Of a stretch of DNA of 64,000 nt, positions 1 to 8,022 are shown in pieces (position 1 is the first letter of the stretch; each line of letters opens with the position of its first letter). The DNA lies in the NCBI GenBank assembly GCA_046349515.1, contig JAXMCE010000014.1, positions 1 to 64,000 on the forward strand. The letters run 5' to 3'. Both the position numbers and the translations under genes were made by a program. This DNA is from JBGPGW01 sp046349515 (lineage in GTDB: Bacteria; Pseudomonadota; Alphaproteobacteria; CADEGL01). The notes below the pieces were generated by a model that was not told where the DNA came from, ran no database searches, and saw only the letters and a list, made by a program, of their open reading frames with translations.

Positions 1-2
1 TT

Positions 3-377
3 TTCGTGGGCATCCTTTCGGCCATCATGGGTGTCGGCGGCGGGTTCATTCTTGTGCCTGCGATGATCTACTTGATCGGCATGCCCACCGCCGTCGTGGC
101 CGGTACGTCGCTGTTTCAAGTCATCTTTGTGTCGGCAAACGTGACGCTTCTGCAGGCAGCCGGCAACCAGACTGTCGACGTCGTCCTTGCGTTTCTGCTT
201 CTCGCGGGCGGCGTTATTGGCGCGCAGTATGGCGTCCGATTTGCGAGCCGTCTGCCCGGCGAGCAATTGCGCAGCCTCCTTGCTCTGACCGTGCTGGCCG
301 TTTGCGGCAAGCTTCTGTCCGACCTTCTGGTCCGGCCCGAGGATCTGTACTCCATCTACATTGGGACACGAAGTTGA
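3..377 (+). CDS. TSUP (TauE/SafE) family permease, C-terminal part
   Basis: The reading frame is already open at the left edge, so the N-terminal half lies outside the window. About 124 residues remain. They contain the glycine-rich turn 'GVGGGFILVPAM' that starts the second repeat of TauE/SafE permeases, followed by three or four hydrophobic helices. Members export small organosulfur or sulfite-type anions across the inner membrane, but the substrate cannot be read from this fragment. Its TGA overlaps the likely TTG start of the next gene, which suggests translational coupling. Family assignment is good; specificity is unknown. Confidence 0.8.
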   Translation, partial: FVGILSAIMGVGGGFILVPAMIYLIGMPTAVVAGTSLFQVIFVSANVTLLQAAGNQTVDVVLAFLLLAGGVIGAQYGVRFASRLPGEQLRSLLALTVLAVCGKLLSDLLVRPEDLYSIYIGTRS

Positions 378-1150
378 CGGCCGGGATTCCCTTCTTGTCG
401 CGATGCTGCGGCATCGCGCGGGTTCTCGCAGCGATCGGAATCGCTTGTCTGGGCGTAGGGCGGGTCGCGGTCGCGCAGCCGTTGGTCGCCGACCTTTCCG
501 ATCATCTTGTCGCGATCACGGCCGGATTTACCGGCACGGATGTTCTGCTATTCGGCGCGGTTGAGGGCGAGGGCGACGTGGCCGTCGTCATTCGCGGCCC
601 GGAAAAGAACGTGACCATTCGACGCAAGGGCCGTCTTGGCGGAATCTGGGTCAATCGGGAGGTTCTCACCTTCACGCATGCGCCCATGTATTACTTCGTG
701 GCATCGAGTCGGCCTCTTGCCGACCTCGGTCCATCGGCTTTGCTGCAGCGCCATGGAATCGGCCTCGATCACCTGAAGCTCGAGGAGGAGGAGGCGGTAA
801 ATCCCGTCGAGCTTGCGGCGTTCCGCGCGGGATTTATACGGAACAAGCAGCGCGAGGATCTCTACTACAAGGAGCCGGGCAAGGTCGCGTTTCTCACCGG
901 CCGGTTGTTCCGGACCGACATCTACTTCCCGGCCAATGTGCCGACAGGAACCTATTCCGTTGAAGTCTTCCTCATTCGGCAAGGCGAGGTCATTAGTGCG
1001 CAAACCACGCCTCTCGTCGTGAGCAACGTCGGGTTCGGTGCCGACGTCTACTTGGTTGCACACCGCTTTTCTTTGCTCTACGGGGTCGCCGCGATCGCCA
1101 TGGCGCTCCTCGCTGGTTGGAGTGCCAGCGCAGCATTTCGTCGGGCCTGA
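374..1150 (+). CDS. TIGR02186-type alphaproteobacterial membrane protein, function unknown
   Basis: This protein of about 258 residues has a hydrophobic N-terminal segment ending near 'VAVAQP' (probable signal peptide). An extracytoplasmic domain follows, then one C-terminal membrane helix (roughly the last 30 residues). The resemblance is to the TIGR02186 family, which commonly sits beside TSUP permeases in alphaproteobacteria, as here. I chose TTG at 374 because it overlaps the upstream stop and puts the signal peptide at the N-terminus; the ATG at 302 would add 24 charged residues before it. A periplasmic partner of the permease is an inference from context. No enzyme motif is visible. Confidence 0.7.
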   Translation: MTAGIPFLSRCCGIARVLAAIGIACLGVGRVAVAQPLVADLSDHLVAITAGFTGTDVLLFGAVEGEGDVAVVIRGPEKNVTIRRKGRLGGIWVNREVLTFTHAPMYYFVASSRPLADLGPSALLQRHGIGLDHLKLEEEEAVNPVELAAFRAGFIRNKQREDLYYKEPGKVAFLTGRLFRTDIYFPANVPTGTYSVEVFLIRQGEVISAQTTPLVVSNVGFGADVYLVAHRFSLLYGVAAIAMALLAGWSASAAFRRA

Positions 1151-1188
1151 AATATCCATCGCATTGTGCGCGAGAGAAGGTCGTCGCC

Positions 1189-1674
1189 ATGTCCGAAGAA
1201 CAATCCAAGCCGGCCCAGCGCATGTTTCTGGTGGTCGTCGATGAAAGCGAAGAACTTCGCGTGGCGCTCCGCTACGCCTGCCGTCGGGCGGTCCGCACGG
1301 GCGGCAGGGTTTCGCTTCTCTATGTGATCGAACCGGAGCCGTTCCTTCATTGGTCGTCGGCGGAGCGGCTTCGCGAAGAAGAGCAGCGCGCGCAGGCCGA
1401 GCAGCGCCTTCAGGAGCTTTCGGCAAAGGTCGTGGAATGGACGGGCGACATGCCCACGCTTTACATTCGAAAGGGACTGCGGCGAGACGAGCTGTTGAAG
1501 CTTCTCGACGAGGAGCCGGACATCTCTGTCCTGGTGCTCGGCTCGGCCACTGGTCGGCGGGGGCCAGGACCTCTCATTACCGCACTCACGCGGCGATACG
1601 CGGGACGACTCCATGTCCCTCTCACGATCGTGCCGGGTTCCCTCACCGATGAGCAGATCGACGTGTTGACGTGA
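1189..1674 (+). CDS. Universal stress protein (UspA family)
   Basis: A single Usp domain of 161 residues with the typical opening beta-strand 'MFLVVVDESEE' and a long first helix. The C-terminal strand-loop 'VLVLGSATGRRGPGPL' resembles the nucleotide-binding loop but does not match the strict G-x2-G-x9-G(S/T) pattern, so ATP binding is uncertain. ATG at 1189 was preferred to the ATG at 1117 because the domain begins about ten residues later and the upstream extension looks like intergenic sequence. The protein is cytoplasmic; its physiological role cannot be deduced. Confidence 0.8.
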   Translation: MSEEQSKPAQRMFLVVVDESEELRVALRYACRRAVRTGGRVSLLYVIEPEPFLHWSSAERLREEEQRAQAEQRLQELSAKVVEWTGDMPTLYIRKGLRRDELLKLLDEEPDISVLVLGSATGRRGPGPLITALTRRYAGRLHVPLTIVPGSLTDEQIDVLT

Positions 1675-1945
1675 TCGCTGACGGGCGCGTCTCCGGTGCC
1701 GCGAAGAATTGCGGCGGTGATCCAGGAATTCGAAGGCTGCTGATACGAAAGAGCGAGCGAAAGGGCTGGGTGCTCGAGTCATGGGGAGTCCTGCCCGGCG
1801 ATACGTCCACAACTAAATCTGGTGACGTCCTCGAGCCCAGCTACTGAATTTCGACTGCGCCGTGAAGGTCGAGGGCCTTGATCTCTTTGGGGGTCGGACA
1901 CACCTTATTGAAGTCGCGGCTTTGACGGTCAAGACGAGGTGATGC

Positions 1946-2494
1946 GTGTTTGTGCAGACGGAAGATACGCCGAATCCTGCAACGCTGAAATTCATCCCCG
2001 GCATCCCTGTCATGACCGCGGGCACCGTCGAGTTCACGAGTGCCGAAAAGGCTGAGCGTTCGCCCTTGGCGCGGCGGCTTTTCGGCATCGCGGGAGTCAA
2101 GCGGATCTTCTTCGGCGCTGATTTCATCACAGTGACGAAGGAATCCGAGCGCGAGTGGCAGGTGATGAAGCCGGCCATCCTCGGAGCGATCATGGAGCAC
2201 TTTACTTCAGGTCGCGCCGTCGTGGAGGAGGTGTCTTCGAATTCGCCCGCGCTGTCCGATGACGATGACGACATCGTGCGCCAGATCAAGGATCTCCTTG
2301 AGTCCCGTGTTCGTCCGGCCGTTGCTGCTGACGGCGGCGACATTGTGTTCGACCGGTTCGAGGAAGGTATCGTCTATCTCGAGATGCGTGGTGCCTGTTC
2401 TGGATGTCCGAGTTCGCTTGCGACATTGAAGATGGGTATCGAGAACATGCTTCGGCACTACGTGCCCGAGGTCATTGAAGTCCGCGCTGCTTAG
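1946..2494 (+). CDS. nfuA: Fe-S cluster scaffold/carrier protein Nfu (NFU1 type)
   Basis: This 182-residue protein has an N-terminal Nfu_N domain (about 1-88, opening 'MFVQTEDTPNPATLKF') and a C-terminal NifU-like domain (about 105-180). The C-x2-C motif at 151-154 holds a shared 4Fe-4S cluster. The architecture is that of mitochondrial NFU1 rather than E. coli NfuA, whose N-terminal domain is a degenerate A-type carrier. It should deliver clusters to apo-enzymes such as lipoyl synthase. The GTG start directly precedes the conserved N-terminus. The 271 bases upstream hold no gene that I can recognise. Confidence 0.92.
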   Translation: MFVQTEDTPNPATLKFIPGIPVMTAGTVEFTSAEKAERSPLARRLFGIAGVKRIFFGADFITVTKESEREWQVMKPAILGAIMEHFTSGRAVVEEVSSNSPALSDDDDDIVRQIKDLLESRVRPAVAADGGDIVFDRFEEGIVYLEMRGACSGCPSSLATLKMGIENMLRHYVPEVIEVRAA

Positions 2495-2653
2495 CCATTC
2501 GCAACGGACTGCGCTCACGCGCAGGCGGCGCGGCGAGCGTCGCGTGCTGCGATTCGTCCCACGCACTGCGGACCAAATTCTCGGACTTTTGAGTTGCATT
2601 CGCATGGTATCAGAGTATACAGGCTTTGAAGTCAACAACTCGGTCACCCGCAC

Positions 2654-3655
2654 ATGAAGCATGTTCTTGCGCGGACTAATCATTGGCTCTCCGGCAAGCC
2701 GTCGCGCTTTATCGCGACGGCGTTGATCGGCGCCGCCGTCGCTGGCGGCGCTATTTTGGGCGGAGCGACGATTTTTGCTCCCCATGATCGGGCCGGCGTC
2801 GGACAATGGTTCGGACTTCCGCTGGGCCCTGGATCCGGGCCTGCTCCCGGGTCTGTCCAGGTGGTCGAAGATGCGGAAGGCCTTGCGGCGTTGTTCGCTT
2901 CCATGAACTACCAGCTGCAAGACGTGCGGAACGGCCAGGGCGTCGTTCCGGCGGTCTTCCTGTCCCAAATGCCGGCGAATCTCCGCGATGTCGATCCGAT
3001 CGAGCAGCGGAAGTCGCTATTCTTCAAGGCTCTGCTTCCGCTGGTTCTCGATGCGAACGAGACGATACGCGCTGAGCGCGCGCGGCTCGAATCGCTCGCA
3101 AGCCGGGTCGCGGCTGGAAAGTCTCTGTCGACATCCGAGCGCCTCTGGCTCGCGCGTCTTGCGGACCGCTATGAATTGGACAGTGTCGATTTCGCGCAGC
3201 TGCTTCGGCGCGTCGATATCGTCCCACCGTCGCTGGCGCTCGCCCAGGCCGCCATCGAAAGCGGGTGGGGCAGTTCTCGGTTTGCCCGCGAGGGGCATGC
3301 GCTGTTTGGGCAAAAGGGACTCGCAGCGGAAGACGAGCCGGGGCCATCGATGAAAGATTCCGATGGATCTCTGTTCCGCAGCTTTGAAGATCCGCGAGAG
3401 GCTGTGAAAGCCTACGTCCACAACCTCAACACCCACAGCGCCTACCGAGACTTTCGCATGCATCGCGCCGCGCTTCGGGCGGACGGCCACCCGCTTAATG
3501 GCGAGGGCTTGGCTCCTTTTCTCGTTCGCTACTCTGAGCGCGGCAAAAACTATGTGAGGGATCTCCTCACCATGATGAAGGCCAACGACCTCCAAGAACT
3601 GGACGACGCCCGCCTCGAAGGCAGGCCCATTCACGTCATCGTCCAGGGAATTTAG
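2654..3655 (+). CDS. Bax-like glucosaminidase-domain protein
   Basis: This 333-residue protein has an N-terminal membrane anchor (about 18-42), a linker, and a C-terminal glucosaminidase domain of the GH73-like superfamily. The stretch 'LAQAAIESGWGSSRFA' carries the catalytic glutamate (about E202). It is related to E. coli Bax and probably cleaves N-acetylglucosaminyl bonds in peptidoglycan at the periplasmic face. A possible -10 element (TATACA near 2616) lies about 30 bases upstream, but the -35 is weak. It appears to be monocistronic. The exact bond cleaved is not predictable. Confidence 0.8.
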   Translation: MKHVLARTNHWLSGKPSRFIATALIGAAVAGGAILGGATIFAPHDRAGVGQWFGLPLGPGSGPAPGSVQVVEDAEGLAALFASMNYQLQDVRNGQGVVPAVFLSQMPANLRDVDPIEQRKSLFFKALLPLVLDANETIRAERARLESLASRVAAGKSLSTSERLWLARLADRYELDSVDFAQLLRRVDIVPPSLALAQAAIESGWGSSRFAREGHALFGQKGLAAEDEPGPSMKDSDGSLFRSFEDPREAVKAYVHNLNTHSAYRDFRMHRAALRADGHPLNGEGLAPFLVRYSERGKNYVRDLLTMMKANDLQELDDARLEGRPIHVIVQGI

Positions 3656-3838
3656 GGCCTCCCGCTTTCCGTCAGCCCGACTCCTCGCCCGCTCGCGACT
3701 GCGAGCGTGGGGCCCTGGTGAATCTACGCAAATTCACCTTACGACCCGTGTGCGATCCGGTCGTATCTTGCCGATTTTCGGCTTCTTCTTCATAGATGAT
3801 GCCGTGACCGCATTCGGATGCGATGGGGATTGACGGCC

Positions 3839-4432
3839 ATGCCTCCACGACAGTTGAGCGATGAAAGCCTCGACCTCGTCTTTCGCGGCGCGCGAACACA
3901 TCGGAAATGGATAGCGCGGCCAGTCGAGGATGAAACCATCCGGGCCGTCTACGATCTCATGCGCCTCGGTCCGACAAGTGCCAACTGCGGACCTGCCCGA
4001 TTGCTTTTCATCCGCTCTGAACAAGCGAAAGAACGTCTGCGACCGTGCCTTTCGCCTGGTAATATCGAACAAACGATGAATGCCCCCGTCACGGCTATCA
4101 TTGCTTACGACCGCCGATTCTACGAATTCTTGCCCCGGCTCTATCGTCAGGCCGATGCGCGGTCTTGGTTTGCGGAAGACGAGCGCGGCGCCGAGATGAC
4201 CGCGTTCCGCAACAGCTCGCTTCAAGGCGCGTATTTCATCGTTGCCGCGCGATCGCTCGGCCTCGACTGCGGGCCGATGTCCGGGTTCGACAATGCCAAA
4301 GTCGATGCGGAGTTCTTCCCCGATACCTGGATCAAGTCCAACTTTCTATGCAACCTTGGCTACGGCGACGCGTCGGAGCTCGAGCCACGCAATGACCGCC
4401 TGACGTTCGACGAGGCGTGCACGGTTCTTTGA
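3839..4432 (+). CDS. RutE-type nitroreductase family protein (putative malonic semialdehyde reductase)
   Basis: This 197-residue FMN-dependent nitroreductase-fold protein has the features of the RutE/HadB subfamily. These are an N-terminal 'FRGARTHRKW' that contacts the FMN phosphate, 'GPTSANCGPAR' after it, and a central 'AAYFIVAARSLGLDCGPMSGFD'-like segment. RutE reduces malonic semialdehyde to 3-hydroxypropionate in uracil breakdown. No other rut gene is nearby, so the substrate here may differ. ATG at 3839 is used because the family N-terminus begins there; an in-frame ATG at 3818 would add seven residues. Confidence 0.75.
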   Translation: MPPRQLSDESLDLVFRGARTHRKWIARPVEDETIRAVYDLMRLGPTSANCGPARLLFIRSEQAKERLRPCLSPGNIEQTMNAPVTAIIAYDRRFYEFLPRLYRQADARSWFAEDERGAEMTAFRNSSLQGAYFIVAARSLGLDCGPMSGFDNAKVDAEFFPDTWIKSNFLCNLGYGDASELEPRNDRLTFDEACTVL

Positions 4433-4468
4433 GGTCGGTCGCAGAGTCGCGGAGCGGGCCATGGTGTC

Positions 4469-5140
4469 GTGAAAGTGCTGGGATTGGATTCCGCGGGGAC
4501 GGCGTGCTCCGCCGGCTTGTGGTGGGACGATCGGTTGATCTCCCAGTCGTTTGAGCGGATGAGCGAAGGTCAGGCCGAATCCTTGATACCCATGATCGCG
4601 TCCGTCATGGGGACAGTCAGCTTGCGAGAGCTCGATGCCGTCGCCGTGACGGTTGGGCCGGGGTCGTTCACTGGAATTCGCATTGGTTTGGCGGCGGCAC
4701 GCGGCATCGCCCTGGCCGCGGGGATCGAGGTGGTTGGTGCGACGACCCTCGAAGCCGTGGCGCATGGCGTTGATGTGGCCACGGATGAGATACTTCTGGT
4801 CGCGCTCGAATCGAAACGGGCGGAGTTGTTCGTCCAATGCTTCGATTCTGGGCGCACACCCATCACGGAACCGTCATCGATCCTCCCCGATGCCCTCGCT
4901 CTCAATCTGCCGGCCGGCCGTCTCCGTGCGGCAGGCGATGGTCGCGGACGCGCTGTCGCGGCGTGCGGGCAAGCCGGCCGAGCGATCGAAGTTCTGTGCG
5001 GACCTGATCAGCCTCAAGGCGCGACGGTCGCTCGGCTGGCGGCGGACCGGTTGGGACGGGGGCAGCCGCTGCTGCCAGCCGTGCCCATCTATCTCCGGGC
5101 GCCCGACGTCCGGGCGCCTGTGCGGCCTTCGTCATCGTGA
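4469..5140 (+). CDS. tsaB: tRNA threonylcarbamoyladenosine biosynthesis protein TsaB
   Basis: This 223-residue member of the ASKHA fold carries the TsaB signatures 'LGLDSAGTACSAGLW' at the N-terminus and 'VTVGPGSFTGIRIGLAAARG' near residues 66-85. TsaB is the non-catalytic partner that dimerises with TsaD in making the t6A37 modification of ANN-decoding tRNAs. The GTG start is set by the conserved beta-strand. Its stop overlaps a GTG that can start rimI (GTGA overlap). The tsaB-rimI-fur order is common in alphaproteobacteria. Confidence 0.92.
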   Translation: MKVLGLDSAGTACSAGLWWDDRLISQSFERMSEGQAESLIPMIASVMGTVSLRELDAVAVTVGPGSFTGIRIGLAAARGIALAAGIEVVGATTLEAVAHGVDVATDEILLVALESKRAELFVQCFDSGRTPITEPSSILPDALALNLPAGRLRAAGDGRGRAVAACGQAGRAIEVLCGPDQPQGATVARLAADRLGRGQPLLPAVPIYLRAPDVRAPVRPSSS

Positions 5141-5670
5141 ACCAGCGAAGGCCTCAGCGACACGACGACATGGCGATCTCGATTGAATCCATCGATTCGA
5201 GCCAGGCGGCTGTGCTGGCGGCCATCCATAATCGATGCTTCGACGCCCCTTGGGACGCCGCGGCCTTTGCAACGCTTCTTGGTCAGCCTGGCTCGTTCGG
5301 TCGGATCGCACTGCACGGTGCGCCTGTTGGTTTCGTGTTGTGCCGCCGCGCACTCGACGAAATGGAAATCCTAACGCTCTGCGTTCTGCCCGAGATGCGC
5401 GGTCGGAGTGTCGCAACCAATCTCCTGAGGTCCGCCCTCGAGGATGCCCGCGGGATGGGCGTGCGGAGCGCCTTTCTCGAAGTCGCGGTGTCGAACGCGC
5501 CGGCACTGCGGCTCTACCATCGCGCCGGTTTCGCTGCGGCCGGACGGAGGGAGGCCTATTATCGGGCGCGGGACGGAGTTTCGGTCGACGCCGTTGTCCT
5601 CTCATGGCGCTGCTCGGAGCCTGGCTGCTGCTTCGATCGAGGAGGTGATTGGGGGCCGGCAGGGTCGTGA
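5137..5670 (+). CDS. rimI: Ribosomal protein S18-alanine N-acetyltransferase RimI
   Basis: A GNAT-fold acetyltransferase of 177 residues. The acetyl-CoA loop lies in 'LCVLPEMRGRSVATNLL', which fits the Q/RxxGxG/A pattern loosely, and 'NAPALRLYHRAGFAAAGRREAYY' is the RimI/GNAT C-terminal signature. Identification rests on the motif set and on the position directly after tsaB. The GTG at 5137 overlaps the tsaB stop; ATG at 5170 is an equally plausible start and would give 166 residues. The tail after the GNAT domain is poorly conserved and may be disordered. Confidence 0.85.
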   Translation: MNQRRPQRHDDMAISIESIDSSQAAVLAAIHNRCFDAPWDAAAFATLLGQPGSFGRIALHGAPVGFVLCRRALDEMEILTLCVLPEMRGRSVATNLLRSALEDARGMGVRSAFLEVAVSNAPALRLYHRAGFAAAGRREAYYRARDGVSVDAVVLSWRCSEPGCCFDRGGDWGPAGS

Positions 5671-5710
5671 TCCCGTCTCGACGCGGATGGCCGGGAGCCA
5701 TCGATTTGTC

Positions 5711-5716
5711 TATAAT
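5711..5716 (+). promoter_or_regulatory. Candidate -10 element of the fur promoter
   Basis: A perfect TATAAT lies 21 bases before the fur ATG, in the short gap after rimI. I see no good -35 hexamer at 16-18 bases, so this could be an activator-dependent promoter or chance. A strong Shine-Dalgarno (AGGAGG) lies between it and the start codon. Confidence 0.4.
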
Positions 5717-5737
5717 TTTCCCAGCAGGAGGGAGCGC

Positions 5738-6187
5738 ATGCCTGACCGGGCCGTAAACCTATCGAGGATCGAGCGTCGCTGCATTCAAAAAGGCCTCAAG
5801 ATGACCGGTCAGCGCCGCATCATCGCGCGGGTGCTGTCCGAGGCGACAGACCATCCCGACGTCGACCAAGTCTATCGACGCGCTTCGTCTGCCGATCCGC
5901 GCATCAGCTTGGCGACTGTCTATCGGACGGTTCGGCTTCTCGAAGATGCCAAGATTCTCGAGCGCCATGAATTCGGTGGAGGTCGGGCGCGATATGAGGA
6001 GGTCCCCGAGACACACCATGATCACCTGATCGACATGGAAAGCGGCCGAGTCATCGAATTTCATAGTGAAGAGATCGAACAGCTTCAGAAGCGAGTGGCC
6101 CGCGAGCTTGGGTACGAGCTGATCAATCATCGACTTTCGCTGTACGGCACGCCGATAAAGTTGCGACGGTCCGGTGGCGAACGATGA
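5738..6187 (+). CDS. fur: Fur/Mur family metal-responsive transcriptional regulator
   Basis: This 149-residue protein has an N-terminal winged helix (recognition helix 'ISLATVYRTVRLLEDA', about 56-71) and a metal-binding dimerisation domain. The histidine cluster 'ETHHDHLIDMESGRVIEF' is present. Where classical Fur has C-x2-C after HHDHLI, this protein has Asp and Ser, which is the alphaproteobacterial Fur/Mur pattern. It therefore probably lacks the structural zinc site, and sensing of manganese instead of, or as well as, iron is plausible. ATG at 5738 follows a strong AGGAGG. The alternative long upstream extension overlaps rimI and was rejected. Confidence 0.88.
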   Translation: MPDRAVNLSRIERRCIQKGLKMTGQRRIIARVLSEATDHPDVDQVYRRASSADPRISLATVYRTVRLLEDAKILERHEFGGGRARYEEVPETHHDHLIDMESGRVIEFHSEEIEQLQKRVARELGYELINHRLSLYGTPIKLRRSGGER

Positions 6188-6224
6188 GGGATCATCCGGT
6201 CGACGGCCGACATGGAACGGTGTA

Positions 6225-7079
6225 ATGGCGCGGACGGGCCCCACGGTTCGGGAAAACATCGCGGGAAGGCCGGAGAGGATCGTCGACGCGCGGTCGCATA
6301 ATTTGGCCGTTCGGCTCGCCGAATCTCAGGCTGAAATCGACGCGTCGCTGTCATTGCGGTACCGAGTCTTTTACGAGGAAATGGCGGCAAAGCCGACACC
6401 GGAGATGGCCCGGCGTCGGCAGGACTTCGATTCATTCGATGGCGTTTGCGACCACCTTCTCGTTCTCGACCACAGCCGGGGTGCGAAGGATGGTGAGGTG
6501 GTCGGCACCTATCGCCTCATCCGGCGTGTTGCCGCCGAACGCCATGGCGGTTTCTACACGGCCAACGAATACGACATCACGCCATTGTTGAGTTTTCCCG
6601 GGGAGATTCTCGAATTGGGGCGCTCATGTGTCGATGCGCGCTACCGCAACCGGGCCACCATGCAGCTTCTGTGGCGGGGGATCGCGGACTATGTGCTTCA
6701 CTACAACATCGGTCTTCTCTTCGGTTGCGCCTCGTTGCCGGGCACTGACCCGCTGCGCGTCGGAGAACAATTGGCGTATCTCTACAACTATCATATGGCA
6801 CCGGAATCGATTCGCCCTCGGGCGCTAGCATCGCGCTATCTCGACATGCGTCAGTGCGGCCGAGACGAGATTGACGCGGGCCGCGCTCTCGCGGCCCTTC
6901 CGCCTCTCATCAAAGGCTATTTGCGTCTGGGAGGCTTCGTCGGGGACGGGGCGGTGATCGATGAGCAATTCAATACGATCGACGTGTGCGTGGTGGTGAA
7001 GACGGACAAGGTTACCGAGAAATATCTGAAGCATTACACGCGCGACGAGGCCGGCGGGCGGATTCCCGCATCGGATTGA
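6225..7079 (+). CDS. olsB: OlsB-like acyltransferase (probable L-ornithine N-alpha-acyltransferase)
   Basis: This 284-residue protein has the GNAT-like Acetyltransf_5 domain of OlsB and hemolysin-like acyltransferases: 'RYRVFYEEM', 'DHLLVLD', 'GEVVGTYRLI' and 'ILELGRSCVDARYRNRATM'. OlsB transfers a 3-hydroxyacyl chain from ACP to the alpha-amino group of ornithine, giving lyso-ornithine lipid. A PlsC-family acyltransferase follows, as in olsBA loci. ATG at 6225 is preferred; a GTG at 6174 overlapping fur is possible. The symbol rests on family similarity and context, and general alphaproteobacterial paralogues of unknown acyl acceptor exist. Confidence 0.7.
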   Translation: MARTGPTVRENIAGRPERIVDARSHNLAVRLAESQAEIDASLSLRYRVFYEEMAAKPTPEMARRRQDFDSFDGVCDHLLVLDHSRGAKDGEVVGTYRLIRRVAAERHGGFYTANEYDITPLLSFPGEILELGRSCVDARYRNRATMQLLWRGIADYVLHYNIGLLFGCASLPGTDPLRVGEQLAYLYNYHMAPESIRPRALASRYLDMRQCGRDEIDAGRALAALPPLIKGYLRLGGFVGDGAVIDEQFNTIDVCVVVKTDKVTEKYLKHYTRDEAGGRIPASD

Positions 7080-7092
7080 AGACGGATTGCGC

Positions 7093-7920
7093 ATGGGATC
7101 GCCAATCCGCGCACTGTGCCGACTCGTCGCCTATTTGGGCTGGACTCTTGCGGCACTGCCTTTGCAGGTCGTGGCTCTCGTCTTCAGCTCGAATTATCGT
7201 CGCCGCATTCCGCCTTTCTATCACCGCATAAGCTGCCGGATACTGGGACTCGACGTGCGGGTACTGGGCACTCCAAGTCGATCGCACCCGGTGCTTTTTG
7301 TCGTCAATCACAGTTCGTATCTCGATATCTCCGTCCTCGGCTCGATCCTCGAGGCGTCCTTCGTTGCCAAGTCCGAGGTCAAGGATTGGCCGTTCTTCGG
7401 CCTTCTCGCGAAACTGCAGCGCACGGTGTTCGTCGACCGCGCGGTGCGCTCAACGGCCGGGCAGCGGGATGCGATCGTCGCCCGCCTCGAAGCGGGTGAC
7501 GACCTCATCCTTTTCCCGGAAGGGACGAGCAGCGATGGCAATCGCGTTCTGCCCTTCAAGAGTGCTCTGCTCAGCTGCGCGGAGACGTCAATCGGCGGCC
7601 GGGCCGTGACCGTGCAGCCGGTGTCGGTCGCCTATACCCGGCTGGACGGGATGCCGCTCGGTCGGAATCTGCGGCCGTTCTATGCGTGGTATGGGGACAT
7701 GGATCTCATCTCGCACATATGGCACGCCCTCGGCCTCGGGAATGTGACCGTTGAGGTGAATTTCCATCCGGCGACGAGCGTGGCGGAGCACGGCAACCGC
7801 AAGGCGCTGACGCGATATTGCGAGCGGGCGGTGATTGCAGGCGTGGCGGCGTCCCTTTCGGGGCGGGCCGGTGGCGGGCTGCCTTCCGTGCCGGCCATCT
7901 CGGCCGGCGGGGTTACTTGA
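7093..7920 (+). CDS. Lysophospholipid acyltransferase family protein (PlsC/OlsA type)
   Basis: This protein of about 275 residues has an N-terminal hydrophobic helix and the four acyltransferase blocks: H-x4-D in 'NHSSYLDI', the arginine block 'QRTVFVDRA', 'LILFPEGTSSDG', and a later 'VQPVSVAYTRLDG'. It should acylate a lyso-lipid at the inner membrane. Given the OlsB-like neighbour 13 bases upstream it may be OlsA, making ornithine lipid; a role as 1-acyl-glycerol-3-phosphate acyltransferase is the alternative. The start is ATG 7093, or TTG two codons earlier. Confidence 0.8.
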   Translation: MGSPIRALCRLVAYLGWTLAALPLQVVALVFSSNYRRRIPPFYHRISCRILGLDVRVLGTPSRSHPVLFVVNHSSYLDISVLGSILEASFVAKSEVKDWPFFGLLAKLQRTVFVDRAVRSTAGQRDAIVARLEAGDDLILFPEGTSSDGNRVLPFKSALLSCAETSIGGRAVTVQPVSVAYTRLDGMPLGRNLRPFYAWYGDMDLISHIWHALGLGNVTVEVNFHPATSVAEHGNRKALTRYCERAVIAGVAASLSGRAGGGLPSVPAISAGGVT

Positions 7921-8022
7921 CTCTTGCCCCCGCACATTCCTATCTTATTGAAACGATGACATTAATCGAAATCGGAGTGGGCTCTCTGTCCGTCTTGGCG
8001 AGATGGCGGCGGTAGTCGGCGC

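Noticed and set aside
1675..1945. Small gene or tRNA between the stress protein and nfu
   Set aside because: Short frames only; no cloverleaf, Shine-Dalgarno plus coding pattern, or recognisable product.
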